DNA of 5,990 nucleotides, taken from positions 20,148-26,137 of the forward strand of contig DAEB01000040.1 in the NCBI GenBank assembly GCA_002495185.1, written 5' to 3'. The notes below the pieces were generated by a model. That model searched no databases. It saw only the letters and a program-made list of their open reading frames with translations, and was not told the origin of the DNA. Position numbers and translations under genes: made by a program. Source of the DNA: Thermoplasmata archaeon UBA184 (GTDB taxonomy: Archaea > Thermoplasmatota > Thermoplasmata > Lutacidiplasmatales > UBA184). Of the stretch, positions 1 to 5,818 are shown piece by piece. Every line of letters starts with the position of its first letter. The stretch's first letter is position 1.

Positions 1-513
1 CAGGAGTTCATCCGCATGGACATCCGCGTCTGGTGGAAGCACGCCCCCTACCTCTCGATCGACGACCTCGAGCGGATCCTCGCTCCCGTCCCGCTGATGC
101 CCGGGGCGGCGGAGCTGGTCGACGGGGTCCACGCGCTCGGCGCCCGGGCCGCGATCGTGAGCGGCGGGCTCGACGTGCTCGCTCGGCGGGTCGCGGGGGA
201 GCTCGGGATCGAGGTGGCGCTCGCGAACGGCGTCCGGGTCGACTCGGACGGCCGTCTCACAGGAGAAGGGATCGTGCGGGTCCCGATCCACGGGAAGGAG
301 CGCGTCCTCGCGGGACTCCAGGAGCAGCTCGGGGTCGCTCCCGAGATGACGGCCTCCGTCGGCAATTCCGAGATCGACGTCGGTCTCTTCCGGCGGAGCC
401 GGGTCGGAGTGGCGTTCTGCCCCGAGGACGACATCGTTCGGAAGGCGGCGACCTCGGTGGTGACGGAACGCAACCTGGCGAACGTCCTGGAAGCGTTGCG
501 TCGGGCCGGGTGA
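1..513 (+). CDS. HAD-superfamily phosphatase, phosphoserine phosphatase-like (5' end outside window)
   Basis: This is a haloacid dehalogenase-type phosphohydrolase, most like the SerB (phosphoserine phosphatase) group, which removes phosphate from small phosphorylated metabolites in the cytoplasm. The frame is open from base 1. Numbering from the Met at base 16, motif II is Ser49 in IVSGG, motif III is Lys94 in HGKER, and motif IV is the GNSEID segment ending in Asp121, a Mg2+ ligand. Motif IV is usually GDGxND, so Asn-Ser in place of Asp-Gly is a variant. The N-terminal DxDxT nucleophile motif is missing because the gene begins upstream; the Met at 16 lies in the cap region and is probably not the real start. 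The stop TGA overlaps the GTG of the next gene. The fold is confident. The substrate is not: phosphoserine is only the commonest for this group, and other small phosphoesters are possible. Confidence 0.8.
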   Translation, partial: QEFIRMDIRVWWKHAPYLSIDDLERILAPVPLMPGAAELVDGVHALGARAAIVSGGLDVLARRVAGELGIEVALANGVRVDSDGRLTGEGIVRVPIHGKERVLAGLQEQLGVAPEMTASVGNSEIDVGLFRRSRVGVAFCPEDDIVRKAATSVVTERNLANVLEALRRAG

Positions 514-1787
514 GGCGAACGACGCGCCGGGTCGTGGAGAGCCCGCGAATTCGATCGTTCCTGCGCTCCGCGCGTCGCGCCGGACCTCGGGCGGTCGACC
601 GGGCCTGGGAGCGGCTCGTTCGAGACGGCGTTCCGATCGTCGAGCCGCTCTCGGGTCACCGCGGGAAATCGCTCGTGACCTTTGTCTGGAGACCCGAGGT
701 TCGGGCGACGGCACCCTCGGTCTACACCGCGGCCATCCCCTGGAGTGAGAGCCAACGCGGGTTGCTCTCCCTCGGTGTGGGGGGAGTCTGGTACCGTTCC
801 GTTCGGCTGAGCAATCGGACCCGCGCTTCCTACGGCTTCTCTCTCGAGCCGCTTCCGGCCGCCGACGCGACCGTGAAGCAATGGGCTCGGTACGGCAAGA
901 GCATCCGGCCGGACCCACTCAACTCGCGCCGGTTCACGCTTCCTAGGGACCCGGACGACCCGTCGGATTCCGCCATCGAGCTGTCTCTCCTGGAGCTTCA
1001 CCGGACTCCTCCCGCTCGGTGGACCCGGGGCGGGCGACCGTTCCGTGGGACCGAGGAGCACGTGCACCTCCCTAGTCGCTACCTCCGGGGGACGCGCTCT
1101 GTCTGGGTCTTCGCCCCCGAAGGGTTCGACCCGAAGAGCGCGAGGTACCGCCTTCTGATCGTCTTCGACGGGATCGTCTATCGCGACGCGATTCCGGTGC
1201 CTCGCATCGTCCAGAAGCTGGTCGACGCGGGCCGGATCCCGCTCACCGTCGTCGTTCTGGTGGGGAACGCCCCCGGGGCCCGCGTCAAGGAGCTCGAACA
1301 GAACCCATCGTTCGCCCGGTTCCTCACTCGAGAGCTCCTCCCCTGGCTCCGTCAACGGTACGGTCTCCGGGCCACGGGCGCGAGAACGATCGTCGCCGGG
1401 TCCAGTCTCGGAGGAGTCGCCGCGGCGTACGCCGCCCTCCACTATCCGCGGCGGTTCGGAAACGTCCTGGCGCAGTCGGGCGCGTTTCTCTGGTTCGCTC
1501 CGACGAAGGGAGCCCCGTCGACCAGCCTGATGGAGGAGTTCGCCCGGGCGCCGAAGCTCCCGCTCCGATTCTACCTCGACGCGGGAACCCTCGAGTCTGA
1601 AGTACCTCCGAATGCCGCGACGTCCCTGAGGGCGAGCGTCCGCCACCTGCGGGACGTGCTCCTCGCGAAGGGGTATCCGGTCGTCCATGCGGAGTTCGAG
1701 GGGGGACACGACTACGCGTGCTGGCGGGAGACGTTCGCGGAGGGGCTCCTGTCGCTGCTCGCGCCCGCTCGCGCCGGACGGAGCTGA
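510..1787 (+). CDS. Enterochelin esterase-like (Fes-type) alpha/beta hydrolase
   Basis: A 425-aa protein resembling enterobactin/ferric-siderophore esterases, which cut the trilactone backbone of catecholate siderophores in the cytoplasm to release iron. From the GTG at 510, residues about 40-125 match the Fes N-terminal domain (VTFVWRPE near the start). The linker has the family's DPLN signature at Asp135-Asn138, and the C-terminal esterase-D-like domain follows. The catalytic triad is visible: nucleophile Ser299 in GSSLG, Asp357 in FYLDAG, and His400 in GGHDYACWR, close to the GGHDYAWWR typical of Fes. There is no signal peptide or membrane segment. The GTG overlaps the upstream TGA as GTGA, suggesting coupled translation; a second in-frame GTG at 534 would give 417 aa. 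No siderophore transport or synthesis genes are in view, so the substrate is uncertain, and another ester or a related hydrolase role is possible. Confidence 0.82.
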   Translation: MRRTTRRVVESPRIRSFLRSARRAGPRAVDRAWERLVRDGVPIVEPLSGHRGKSLVTFVWRPEVRATAPSVYTAAIPWSESQRGLLSLGVGGVWYRSVRLSNRTRASYGFSLEPLPAADATVKQWARYGKSIRPDPLNSRRFTLPRDPDDPSDSAIELSLLELHRTPPARWTRGGRPFRGTEEHVHLPSRYLRGTRSVWVFAPEGFDPKSARYRLLIVFDGIVYRDAIPVPRIVQKLVDAGRIPLTVVVLVGNAPGARVKELEQNPSFARFLTRELLPWLRQRYGLRATGARTIVAGSSLGGVAAAYAALHYPRRFGNVLAQSGAFLWFAPTKGAPSTSLMEEFARAPKLPLRFYLDAGTLESEVPPNAATSLRASVRHLRDVLLAKGYPVVHAEFEGGHDYACWRETFAEGLLSLLAPARAGRS

Positions 1788-1810
1788 GGGGTCGAAACCG
1801 GACCGGATAG

Positions 1811-1818
1811 CCTTATCC
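1811..1818 (+). promoter_or_regulatory. Probable TATA box for the aIF2-beta gene
   Basis: The AT-richer stretch CCTTATCC stands out in the GC-rich 58-bp gap and is centred about 31 bp before the ATG at 1846. This is the spacing expected for an archaeal TATA element driving a leaderless or near-leaderless transcript. No Shine-Dalgarno sequence precedes the ATG, which agrees with that reading. The element lies in a short inverted repeat (GGATA at 1805-1809, TATCC at 1814-1818) that may be chance. Confidence 0.5.
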
Positions 1819-1845
1819 CTCTCCTCTCGGTCGCTCGGCCCTCCG

Positions 1846-2463
1846 ATGGAATCGTACGAGGCCCTGCTCGCTCGCGCGCACGAGAAGCTCCCGCCGGTCC
1901 GAACTGGCGGGGAGCGGTTCCAGGTCCCGGAACCGGACGTGATGACCGATGGGAAGAACACCGTCATCCGCAACTTCCAGGAGATCTGCAGTGTCCTCCG
2001 CCGAGACCCGGCGCACGTGATCGGGTACCTCGCGAAGGAGTTCGGATGTCCGGGGGTCCTCGACCTTCCGCGCGGGGTCCTCAAGTCCCGCCTCACGAAG
2101 GAACAGATCGCGGGCCGCATCCGCGACTACACCGTCAAGTACGTGATCTGTTCGGAATGCAAGCGGCCCGACACGCACCTCCAGAAGGAGGGACGGTTCA
2201 TGCTCCTCGTCTGCGAGGCGTGCGGCGCGCAGCGGCCCGTCACCGTCCGCAAGGTCGTCACCCCCGAGAAGCCGAAGACCCCGGTCGTGGTCGGGGAGGT
2301 CTACCGCCTCACGATCGAGGACGTCGGCCGCCGCGGGGACGGGGTCGCGAAGAAGGAAGGGTTCGTGATCTTCGTCACCGGAGCGAACCAGCGCGGCACG
2401 ACCGTCAATGCGAAGGTGACGAAGGTCCTCGGCAACAACGCCTACGCCGTCGTCGAACCGTAA
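1846..2463 (+). CDS. Translation initiation factor 2 subunit beta (aIF2-beta) with C-terminal TRAM domain
   Basis: This 205-aa protein is the beta subunit of the archaeal aIF2 heterotrimer, which brings initiator Met-tRNA to the small ribosomal subunit. A short N-terminal helix (about residues 1-20) would bind the gamma subunit. The central alpha/beta domain (about 25-97) contains the characteristic KNTVIRNFQEIC and RDPAHVIGYLAKEFG segments. A zinc ribbon follows with Cys102, Cys105, Cys123 and Cys126. Most aIF2-beta proteins end soon after the ribbon, at about 140 aa. Here residues about 146-205 form a TRAM-type RNA-binding module (GEVYRLTIEDVGRRGDGVAK, then VNAKVTKVLGNNAYAVV). I recall TRAM-extended aIF2-beta in some euryarchaea, so this is not unique. 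The frame is open upstream to 1687, but the ATG at 1846 is chosen because homology begins there and a TATA-like box is correctly spaced. The presenilin-like gene starts 10 bp after the stop, probably on the same transcript. Confidence 0.95.
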   Translation: MESYEALLARAHEKLPPVRTGGERFQVPEPDVMTDGKNTVIRNFQEICSVLRRDPAHVIGYLAKEFGCPGVLDLPRGVLKSRLTKEQIAGRIRDYTVKYVICSECKRPDTHLQKEGRFMLLVCEACGAQRPVTVRKVVTPEKPKTPVVVGEVYRLTIEDVGRRGDGVAKKEGFVIFVTGANQRGTTVNAKVTKVLGNNAYAVVEP

Positions 2464-2473
2464 GTCACGATCC

Positions 2474-3442
2474 ATGCGGAGCGTCCGCTGGCTGGGCCTC
2501 CTTGCCCTCTACGTCGGGGCGCAGGTGGTCGGTCTCGCGCTCGCGATCCCGTTCCGGTCGGCGGGGTTCACCTCGACGTCCAACCCTCAGAGCCCGACCG
2601 CGCCCCTCTTCATCATCGTCGTCATCGTCGTCGCCCCGCTCTTCATCCTCTTCCTCGCTCGGAAGAAGGGCGGGCTCGCGGCGCTTCGCCAACTGATCCT
2701 CCTCGGGATCGCCGGAGCGCTCTACTTCACGCTCTTCGCGACGTTCTCGATCCTTCCCCCGGGCGTCGTCCTGCTTCCGCCGTACGCGGCGGAGATCACC
2801 CTCTCGCTCGCGCTTCCCCTCGCGGCGATCGTGAGCGCCGGGCTCTACCTCGCCCTCCTCATCGAGCCGCAGTGGTACATCGTCGACCTCGCCGGGTTCC
2901 TCGCCGCCGGTTCGCTCATCGCTCTCCTCGGGATCTCGTTCGCGATCCTCCCGGCGTTCATCCTCCTGATCGCGCTGATGGTCTACGACGCGATCTCCGT
3001 CTATCGGACGAAGCACATGGTCTCGCTCGCCGAGGTCGTGACCGACATGAAGCTCCCGATCCTGATGGTGATGCCGGATTCGGCCGGGTACGACTACGCA
3101 ACGGCCCCGACCCTTGCGGAGCAGCGGGCCCAGCCGGTCGAGGAACGCGGGGCGCTCTTCATGGGACTCGGGGACGTGGTGATCCCCGGGACGCTCATCG
3201 TCTCGGCGTACGTCTGGCTTCCCTCGTCGCCCGTCGTCCTCGGGGTCGGGGCCAACCTCTGGGCCGCGATCGGTGCCCTCATCGGCTCGCTGATCGGCTA
3301 CGCAATCTTGATGCGCCTCGTCCTCCGCGGGAACCCGCAGGCCGGGCTCCCGTTCTTGAACGGCGGGGCCATCCTCGGCTACTCGGTCGCTTACCTTCTG
3401 CTGTTCCACTCCGCGACGCTCGGCCTGACCGGAGCGCTTTAA
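2474..3442 (+). CDS. Presenilin-like intramembrane aspartyl protease (DUF1119 / PSH, A22 family)
   Basis: A 322-aa polytopic membrane protein with about nine hydrophobic segments, from the archaeal presenilin/signal-peptide-peptidase homologue family. These proteases cut substrates within the lipid bilayer using two aspartates. Both are present: Asp172 in the YD motif (MVYDAIS) and Asp234 in the GxGD motif (GLGDVVIPG), on successive hydrophobic segments separated by a roughly 50-residue loop. The third hallmark, the PAL motif, appears as AGLP (residues 290-293, followed by FLNGG), so Gly-Leu-Pro replaces Pro-Ala-Leu. The N-terminus has positive residues followed by the first membrane segment, with no separate cleavable signal. 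The gene follows aIF2-beta by 10 bp with no clear Shine-Dalgarno, which suggests co-transcription. Its TAA stop forms part of a TATA-like element for the next gene. The natural substrate of archaeal members is not known to me. Confidence 0.9.
   Translation: MRSVRWLGLLALYVGAQVVGLALAIPFRSAGFTSTSNPQSPTAPLFIIVVIVVAPLFILFLARKKGGLAALRQLILLGIAGALYFTLFATFSILPPGVVLLPPYAAEITLSLALPLAAIVSAGLYLALLIEPQWYIVDLAGFLAAGSLIALLGISFAILPAFILLIALMVYDAISVYRTKHMVSLAEVVTDMKLPILMVMPDSAGYDYATAPTLAEQRAQPVEERGALFMGLGDVVIPGTLIVSAYVWLPSSPVVLGVGANLWAAIGALIGSLIGYAILMRLVLRGNPQAGLPFLNGGAILGYSVAYLLLFHSATLGLTGAL
3437..3442 (+). promoter_or_regulatory. Probable TATA box for deoxyhypusine synthase, overlapping the upstream stop codon
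   Basis: CTTTAA is the only AT-rich run near this junction and lies about 26 bp before the GTG at 3465, the usual archaeal TATA-to-start distance. Its last three bases are the TAA stop of the presenilin-like gene. The 22 bp between stop and start are GC-rich and contain no convincing ribosome binding site, so a separate leaderless transcript is plausible. Confidence 0.5.
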
Positions 3443-3464
3443 CCCCCCGGCACTCAGCCGGACC

Positions 3465-4403
3465 GTGCCGCGCAAGGTGGAGGACGTTCGGATCGACGAC
3501 GCGCCGTCCCTGGATACGCTCATCCGCCGCCTCGACGCCGGGGGCGGGTTCAGCGCCAAGGAGGTCGCCTCCGGGGTCGACCTGCTCGCCCGGATCCTCT
3601 CGGACCGGGAGATGACGGTCTTCCTCTCCTTCCCCGCCGACATCGTGGCCACCGGCACGCGGGGGGTGCTCGCAACCCTCGTTCGCGAGGGGTACGTCGC
3701 CGCGGTCGTCACGACGTGCGGGACGCTCGACCACGACCTCGCGAGGAGCTTCCGCCCCTACTATCACGGCGACTGGGACCTCGACGATGCGGAGCTGCAT
3801 CGGCATCACGTCTACCGCCTCGGGAACCTCGTCATCCCCGAAGCGAACTACGGCGCGATCATCGAGCGGAAGATGCACCGGATCCTCGACCGCCTCTGGA
3901 AGGGCGGCACGCGCGCCCTCTCGACCCGAGCGCTCTCCGCCGCGATCGGGGAGGAGATCCCGGCGCGCGAGCGCTCGAGCATCCTCCGGGCCGCGGTCGA
4001 CCGGAACGTCCCGGTGATCGTCCCCGGTATCACCGACGGCGCGGTCGGCTCCCAGGTCTGGCTCTACTGGCAGGACCACCGGGCGCTCTCGCTCGACCTC
4101 CTGAGCGATGAGCAGCTCCTCTCCGACCTCGTCTACGGGGCGAAGCGGTCGGGCGCGATCATGCTCGGGGGCGGGATCTCGAAGCACCACACGATCTGGT
4201 GGAACCAGTTCCGGGACGGCCTGGACGCCGCGCTCTACATCACGACCGCCGTCGAGTGGGACGGCAGCCTCTCCGGAGCGAGGACGCGCGAGGCGGTCTC
4301 GTGGGGGAAGGTGAAGGCGACCGCCCGCCACACGACGGTCACGGGAGACGTGACCGTCCTCTTCCCGCTCATGGTCGGGGCGGCGCTCGAACGGATCCGA
4401 TAG
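3465..4403 (+). CDS. Deoxyhypusine synthase
   Basis: This 312-aa enzyme transfers the aminobutyl group of spermidine to one lysine of aIF5A, using NAD+, in the first step of hypusine formation. Evidence is spread along the chain: the NAD-binding segment TTCGTLDHD (residues 83-91); PGITDGAVGSQ (187-197); GGGISKHH with the conserved His pair at 241-242; EWDGSLSGA from Glu264; and the SWGK motif with Lys282, which corresponds to the catalytic lysine that forms the enzyme-substrate imine in the human enzyme. The length is normal for archaeal members and shorter than the human protein (369 aa). The start is the GTG at 3465, supported by a TATA-like box about 26 bp upstream. It probably has its own leaderless transcript, although read-through from aIF2-beta and the protease is possible. 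Related enzymes in this fold can use other amine acceptors, but all key residues here favour true deoxyhypusine synthase. Confidence 0.94.
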   Translation: MPRKVEDVRIDDAPSLDTLIRRLDAGGGFSAKEVASGVDLLARILSDREMTVFLSFPADIVATGTRGVLATLVREGYVAAVVTTCGTLDHDLARSFRPYYHGDWDLDDAELHRHHVYRLGNLVIPEANYGAIIERKMHRILDRLWKGGTRALSTRALSAAIGEEIPARERSSILRAAVDRNVPVIVPGITDGAVGSQVWLYWQDHRALSLDLLSDEQLLSDLVYGAKRSGAIMLGGGISKHHTIWWNQFRDGLDAALYITTAVEWDGSLSGARTREAVSWGKVKATARHTTVTGDVTVLFPLMVGAALERIR

Positions 4404-4418
4404 GCCGCACGGAGCCGC

Positions 4419-5537
4419 TCAACCCGCCCGGAACGTCCGGGACGAACGCCGGTACTTCCGAAGGACGCGCTCGACGACCTCGACCCCGGTCCCCGGACCC
4501 CGGGGGACCTCGAGCGTGCTTCCGCGTCCGAGCACGAACGGCGGGTCGGTGAGGTCCTCCCGGTAGTACCGGTCGCTCGCCGATAGGTCGGCGGAGAGGA
4601 CGAACGGCCGCGTGGAGGCGAGCGCGACGTTGTGGGCGCGTCCGACGCCCGACTCGAGCATGCCACCCACCCACGACGGAACGTCGGCGCGGGCGGCTTC
4701 GCCGGCGAGCGAGAGCCCCGGCCCGAGCCCACCGACCCGAGCGACCTTCACGTTGAGGCTCGTCACGGCCCTCGAGAGCAGCGCGTCCTCAAGGGACGCC
4801 GCATCGACGACCGACTCGTCGAGGCAGACTCGGAAGTTCGCTCCCTCGGCAAGAGCCGCGTGGGCGAGGACCGACCGCTCGGGGAACGGCTGTTCGACCT
4901 GGGCGACCGAGAACTTCTCGGCCCACGCCCGGATGAGGCCGGCGGCCGAGGGCGGATACGCCTGGTTCGCGTCCACCCAGAGGTCGAGGTCGGGGTACTC
5001 CCGCCGGACCGCCGCGACCGGGAGGGAATCCCAGCCGGGTCGCACTTTGAGCTTGACGCGTTCGTACCCCGCGTCGAGATACCGCCCGACCCGCCGGACG
5101 AGCTTCGCGACGGTGGGTTGGATGCCGACGCTCACACCGACGCGCACCCGGGGACGGCGGCCCCCCAGCCGCCGCGACAGTGAGCGACCTTCCCGGCGGG
5201 CTCTATTGTCATGGAGAGCGGTCTCGAGGGCCGCCTTCGCCATCCGGTTCCCGCGGAACCGTTCGGCCGCTCGCCCGAACGATTCGGGCGAAGCCGCCGG
5301 AAGCCGAAGGGCGAGCGGGATCAGCCGCTCGGCGAGGATCCACCGGGCGGTCGCGACGCTCTCCGAGGAGTAGAGCGGGTCGACGGCCGCCGCGCACTCC
5401 CCCCAGCCCTCGACGCCGTCCCAGGATTCCACTCGGACCAGGAGGAAGCGACGGCGGTTCTCGATTCCGAAGCTCGTCTCGAACGGTTCGATGAGCGGCA
5501 GCTCTACCTCGTCCAGTCGGACCGCCTTGAGTCGCAT
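4419..5537 (-). CDS. menC: o-Succinylbenzoate synthase / N-acylamino-acid racemase (enolase superfamily)
   Basis: A 372-aa cytoplasmic enzyme of the NSAR/OSBS group. OSBS dehydrates SHCHC to o-succinylbenzoate in menaquinone synthesis; many close relatives also racemise N-acylamino acids. The N-terminal capping domain covers about residues 1-125 (SFGIENRR loop, GWGEC) and the (beta/alpha)7-beta barrel follows. Catalytic Lys162 and Lys164 form the KxK motif (VKLKVRPG). The metal ligands are Asp189 (VDANQAY), Glu215 (VEQPF) and Asp240 (CLDES). The second catalytic lysine is Lys264 in NVKVARVGG, and GGMLESGVG follows. These positions nearly match those I recall for the Amycolatopsis promiscuous NSAR/OSBS. 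Arg267 matches the arginine associated with racemase activity, so a dual or purely racemase role is possible. No other men genes are visible. The stop converges on deoxyhypusine synthase with 15 bp between them. The ATG at 5537 has a TATA-like element about 30 bp upstream. Confidence 0.85.
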   Translation of the reverse strand: MRLKAVRLDEVELPLIEPFETSFGIENRRRFLLVRVESWDGVEGWGECAAAVDPLYSSESVATARWILAERLIPLALRLPAASPESFGRAAERFRGNRMAKAALETALHDNRARREGRSLSRRLGGRRPRVRVGVSVGIQPTVAKLVRRVGRYLDAGYERVKLKVRPGWDSLPVAAVRREYPDLDLWVDANQAYPPSAAGLIRAWAEKFSVAQVEQPFPERSVLAHAALAEGANFRVCLDESVVDAASLEDALLSRAVTSLNVKVARVGGLGPGLSLAGEAARADVPSWVGGMLESGVGRAHNVALASTRPFVLSADLSASDRYYREDLTDPPFVLGRGSTLEVPRGPGTGVEVVERVLRKYRRSSRTFRAG

Positions 5538-5561
5538 ACCGATAACGGATGACGATGCGCG

Positions 5562-5571
5562 ATTACATAAG
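5562..5571 (-). promoter_or_regulatory. Probable TATA box for the menC-like gene
   Basis: Read on the minus strand this is CTTATGTAAT, centred about 30 bp upstream of the ATG at 5537. It is one of the few AT-rich patches in the gap and sits at archaeal TATA spacing. It lies back to back with the tRNA promoter on the other strand, so the 117-bp gap 5538-5654 is a divergent promoter region. Confidence 0.5.
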
Positions 5572-5616
5572 TCGGGGTCGGGACCGGGGCCTCGGGGACG
5601 GCGTCCCGTCGCGAGA

Positions 5617-5623
5617 CTTTATC
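5617..5623 (+). promoter_or_regulatory. Probable TATA box (box A) for tRNA-Lys
   Basis: CTTTATC is centred about 35 bp before the first base of the tRNA. Archaeal transcription starts about 25 bp after the TATA centre, so a 5' leader of roughly 10 nt, removed by RNase P, would be expected. The surroundings are very GC-rich, which makes the element stand out. Confidence 0.55.
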
Positions 5624-5654
5624 TCCCGTCCTCTCGTCGGGCCGCCCCGTTCAT

Positions 5655-5728
5655 GGGCCCGTAGCTCAGCTCGGTAGAGCAGGCGGCTCTTAACCGCAAG
5701 GTCAGGGGTTCGAATCCCCTCGGGCCCG
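5655..5728 (+). tRNA. tRNA-Lys (anticodon CUU)
   Basis: A complete 74-nt cloverleaf without an intron. The acceptor stem GGGCCCG (5655-5661) pairs fully with CGGGCCC (5721-5727), and G at 5728 is the discriminator base. The D arm has the stem GCTC/GAGC (5664-5667 with 5677-5680). The anticodon loop CTCTTAA (5687-5693) gives anticodon CTT, reading AAG lysine codons. The anticodon stem GGCGG/CCGCA has four good pairs and a G-A mismatch at the 27-43 position. The T arm is AGGGG, TTCGAAT, CCCCT (5704-5720). The 3' CCA is not encoded, as is usual in archaea, and would be added by the CCA-adding enzyme. Confidence 0.96.
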
Positions 5729-5747
5729 TCTTCCCGGTGACCACCCG

Positions 5748-5763
5748 CGTTCGAGCCCGAACG
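5748..5763 (+). other. Small inverted repeat downstream of tRNA-Lys
   Basis: CGTTCG (5748-5753) and CGAACG (5758-5763) are perfect 6-bp arms around a 4-base loop, starting 20 bp after the tRNA. It could form a hairpin in a tRNA 3' trailer. No T-run follows, so it does not look like a classical terminator, and in such GC-rich sequence it may be chance. Confidence 0.3.
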
Positions 5764-5784
5764 AGTCCGCTCCCCGTGCCAATA

Positions 5785-5801
5785 AGTCAATATACTTGAC
5801 T
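5785..5801 (+). promoter_or_regulatory. Inverted-repeat operator overlapping the TATA box of the MarR-like gene
   Basis: AGTCAA (5785-5790) and TTGACT (5796-5801) are perfect 6-bp arms around a 5-base centre, TATAC. The AATATAC run (5789-5795) is centred about 27 bp before the ATG at 5819, so it is also the best TATA box for this gene. A third half-site, TTGACT, recurs at 5812-5817 just before the ATG, within the longer repeat CTTGACTG found at 5795-5802 and 5811-5818. An operator laid over the TATA box and start site is the arrangement expected for autorepression by a dimeric winged-helix regulator such as MarR. The repeat is seen directly; the protein that binds it is inferred. Confidence 0.65.
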
Positions 5802-5818
5802 GTCTAGCCTCTTGACTG

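Noticed and set aside
33..509. Extension of the esterase frame upstream of the GTG at 510
   Set aside because: The upstream part is an Arg/Gly-rich shadow of the HAD phosphatase gene in another frame; Fes-type homology begins only after 510.
48..2120. A 690-codon open frame on the minus strand opposite the phosphatase, esterase and aIF2-beta genes
   Set aside because: Its translation is a low-complexity mix rich in Arg, Pro, Ser and Glu with no recognisable domain. It is fully antisense to three well-supported genes and is explained by the lack of stop codons in GC-rich sequence.
2611..2633. CATCATCGTCGTC-type simple repeat inside the protease gene
   Set aside because: It encodes an Ile/Val-rich membrane segment (IIVVIVVA) using the preferred ATC and GTC codons, so coding need explains it rather than a functional repeat.
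2465..3712. A 415-codon open frame on the minus strand opposite the presenilin-like gene
   Set aside because: The product is an Arg/Glu/Asp-rich shadow of the protease gene; its poly-Asp run is only the complement of Val/Ile codons.
4404..4418. Possible bidirectional terminator between the convergent stops
   Set aside because: The 15-bp gap holds no stem-loop or T-rich tract on either strand, so I can support no terminator there.
4612..5373. Plus-strand open frame of 253 codons opposite the menC-like gene
   Set aside because: It is Ser/Arg/Ala/Pro-rich with no domain and is antisense to a gene with a complete enolase-superfamily active site.
5595..5607. GGGAC-GGC-GTCCC inverted repeat between the menC-like promoter and the tRNA promoter
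   Set aside because: Five-base arms with a three-base loop are expected often by chance at this GC content; no T-run or conserved context supports a terminator or operator.
5563..5790. A 75-codon minus-strand frame containing EGIRTPDLAVKSRLLYRAE
   Set aside because: This is a well-known false protein produced by translating the antisense strand of a tRNA gene, here tRNA-Lys at 5655-5728.
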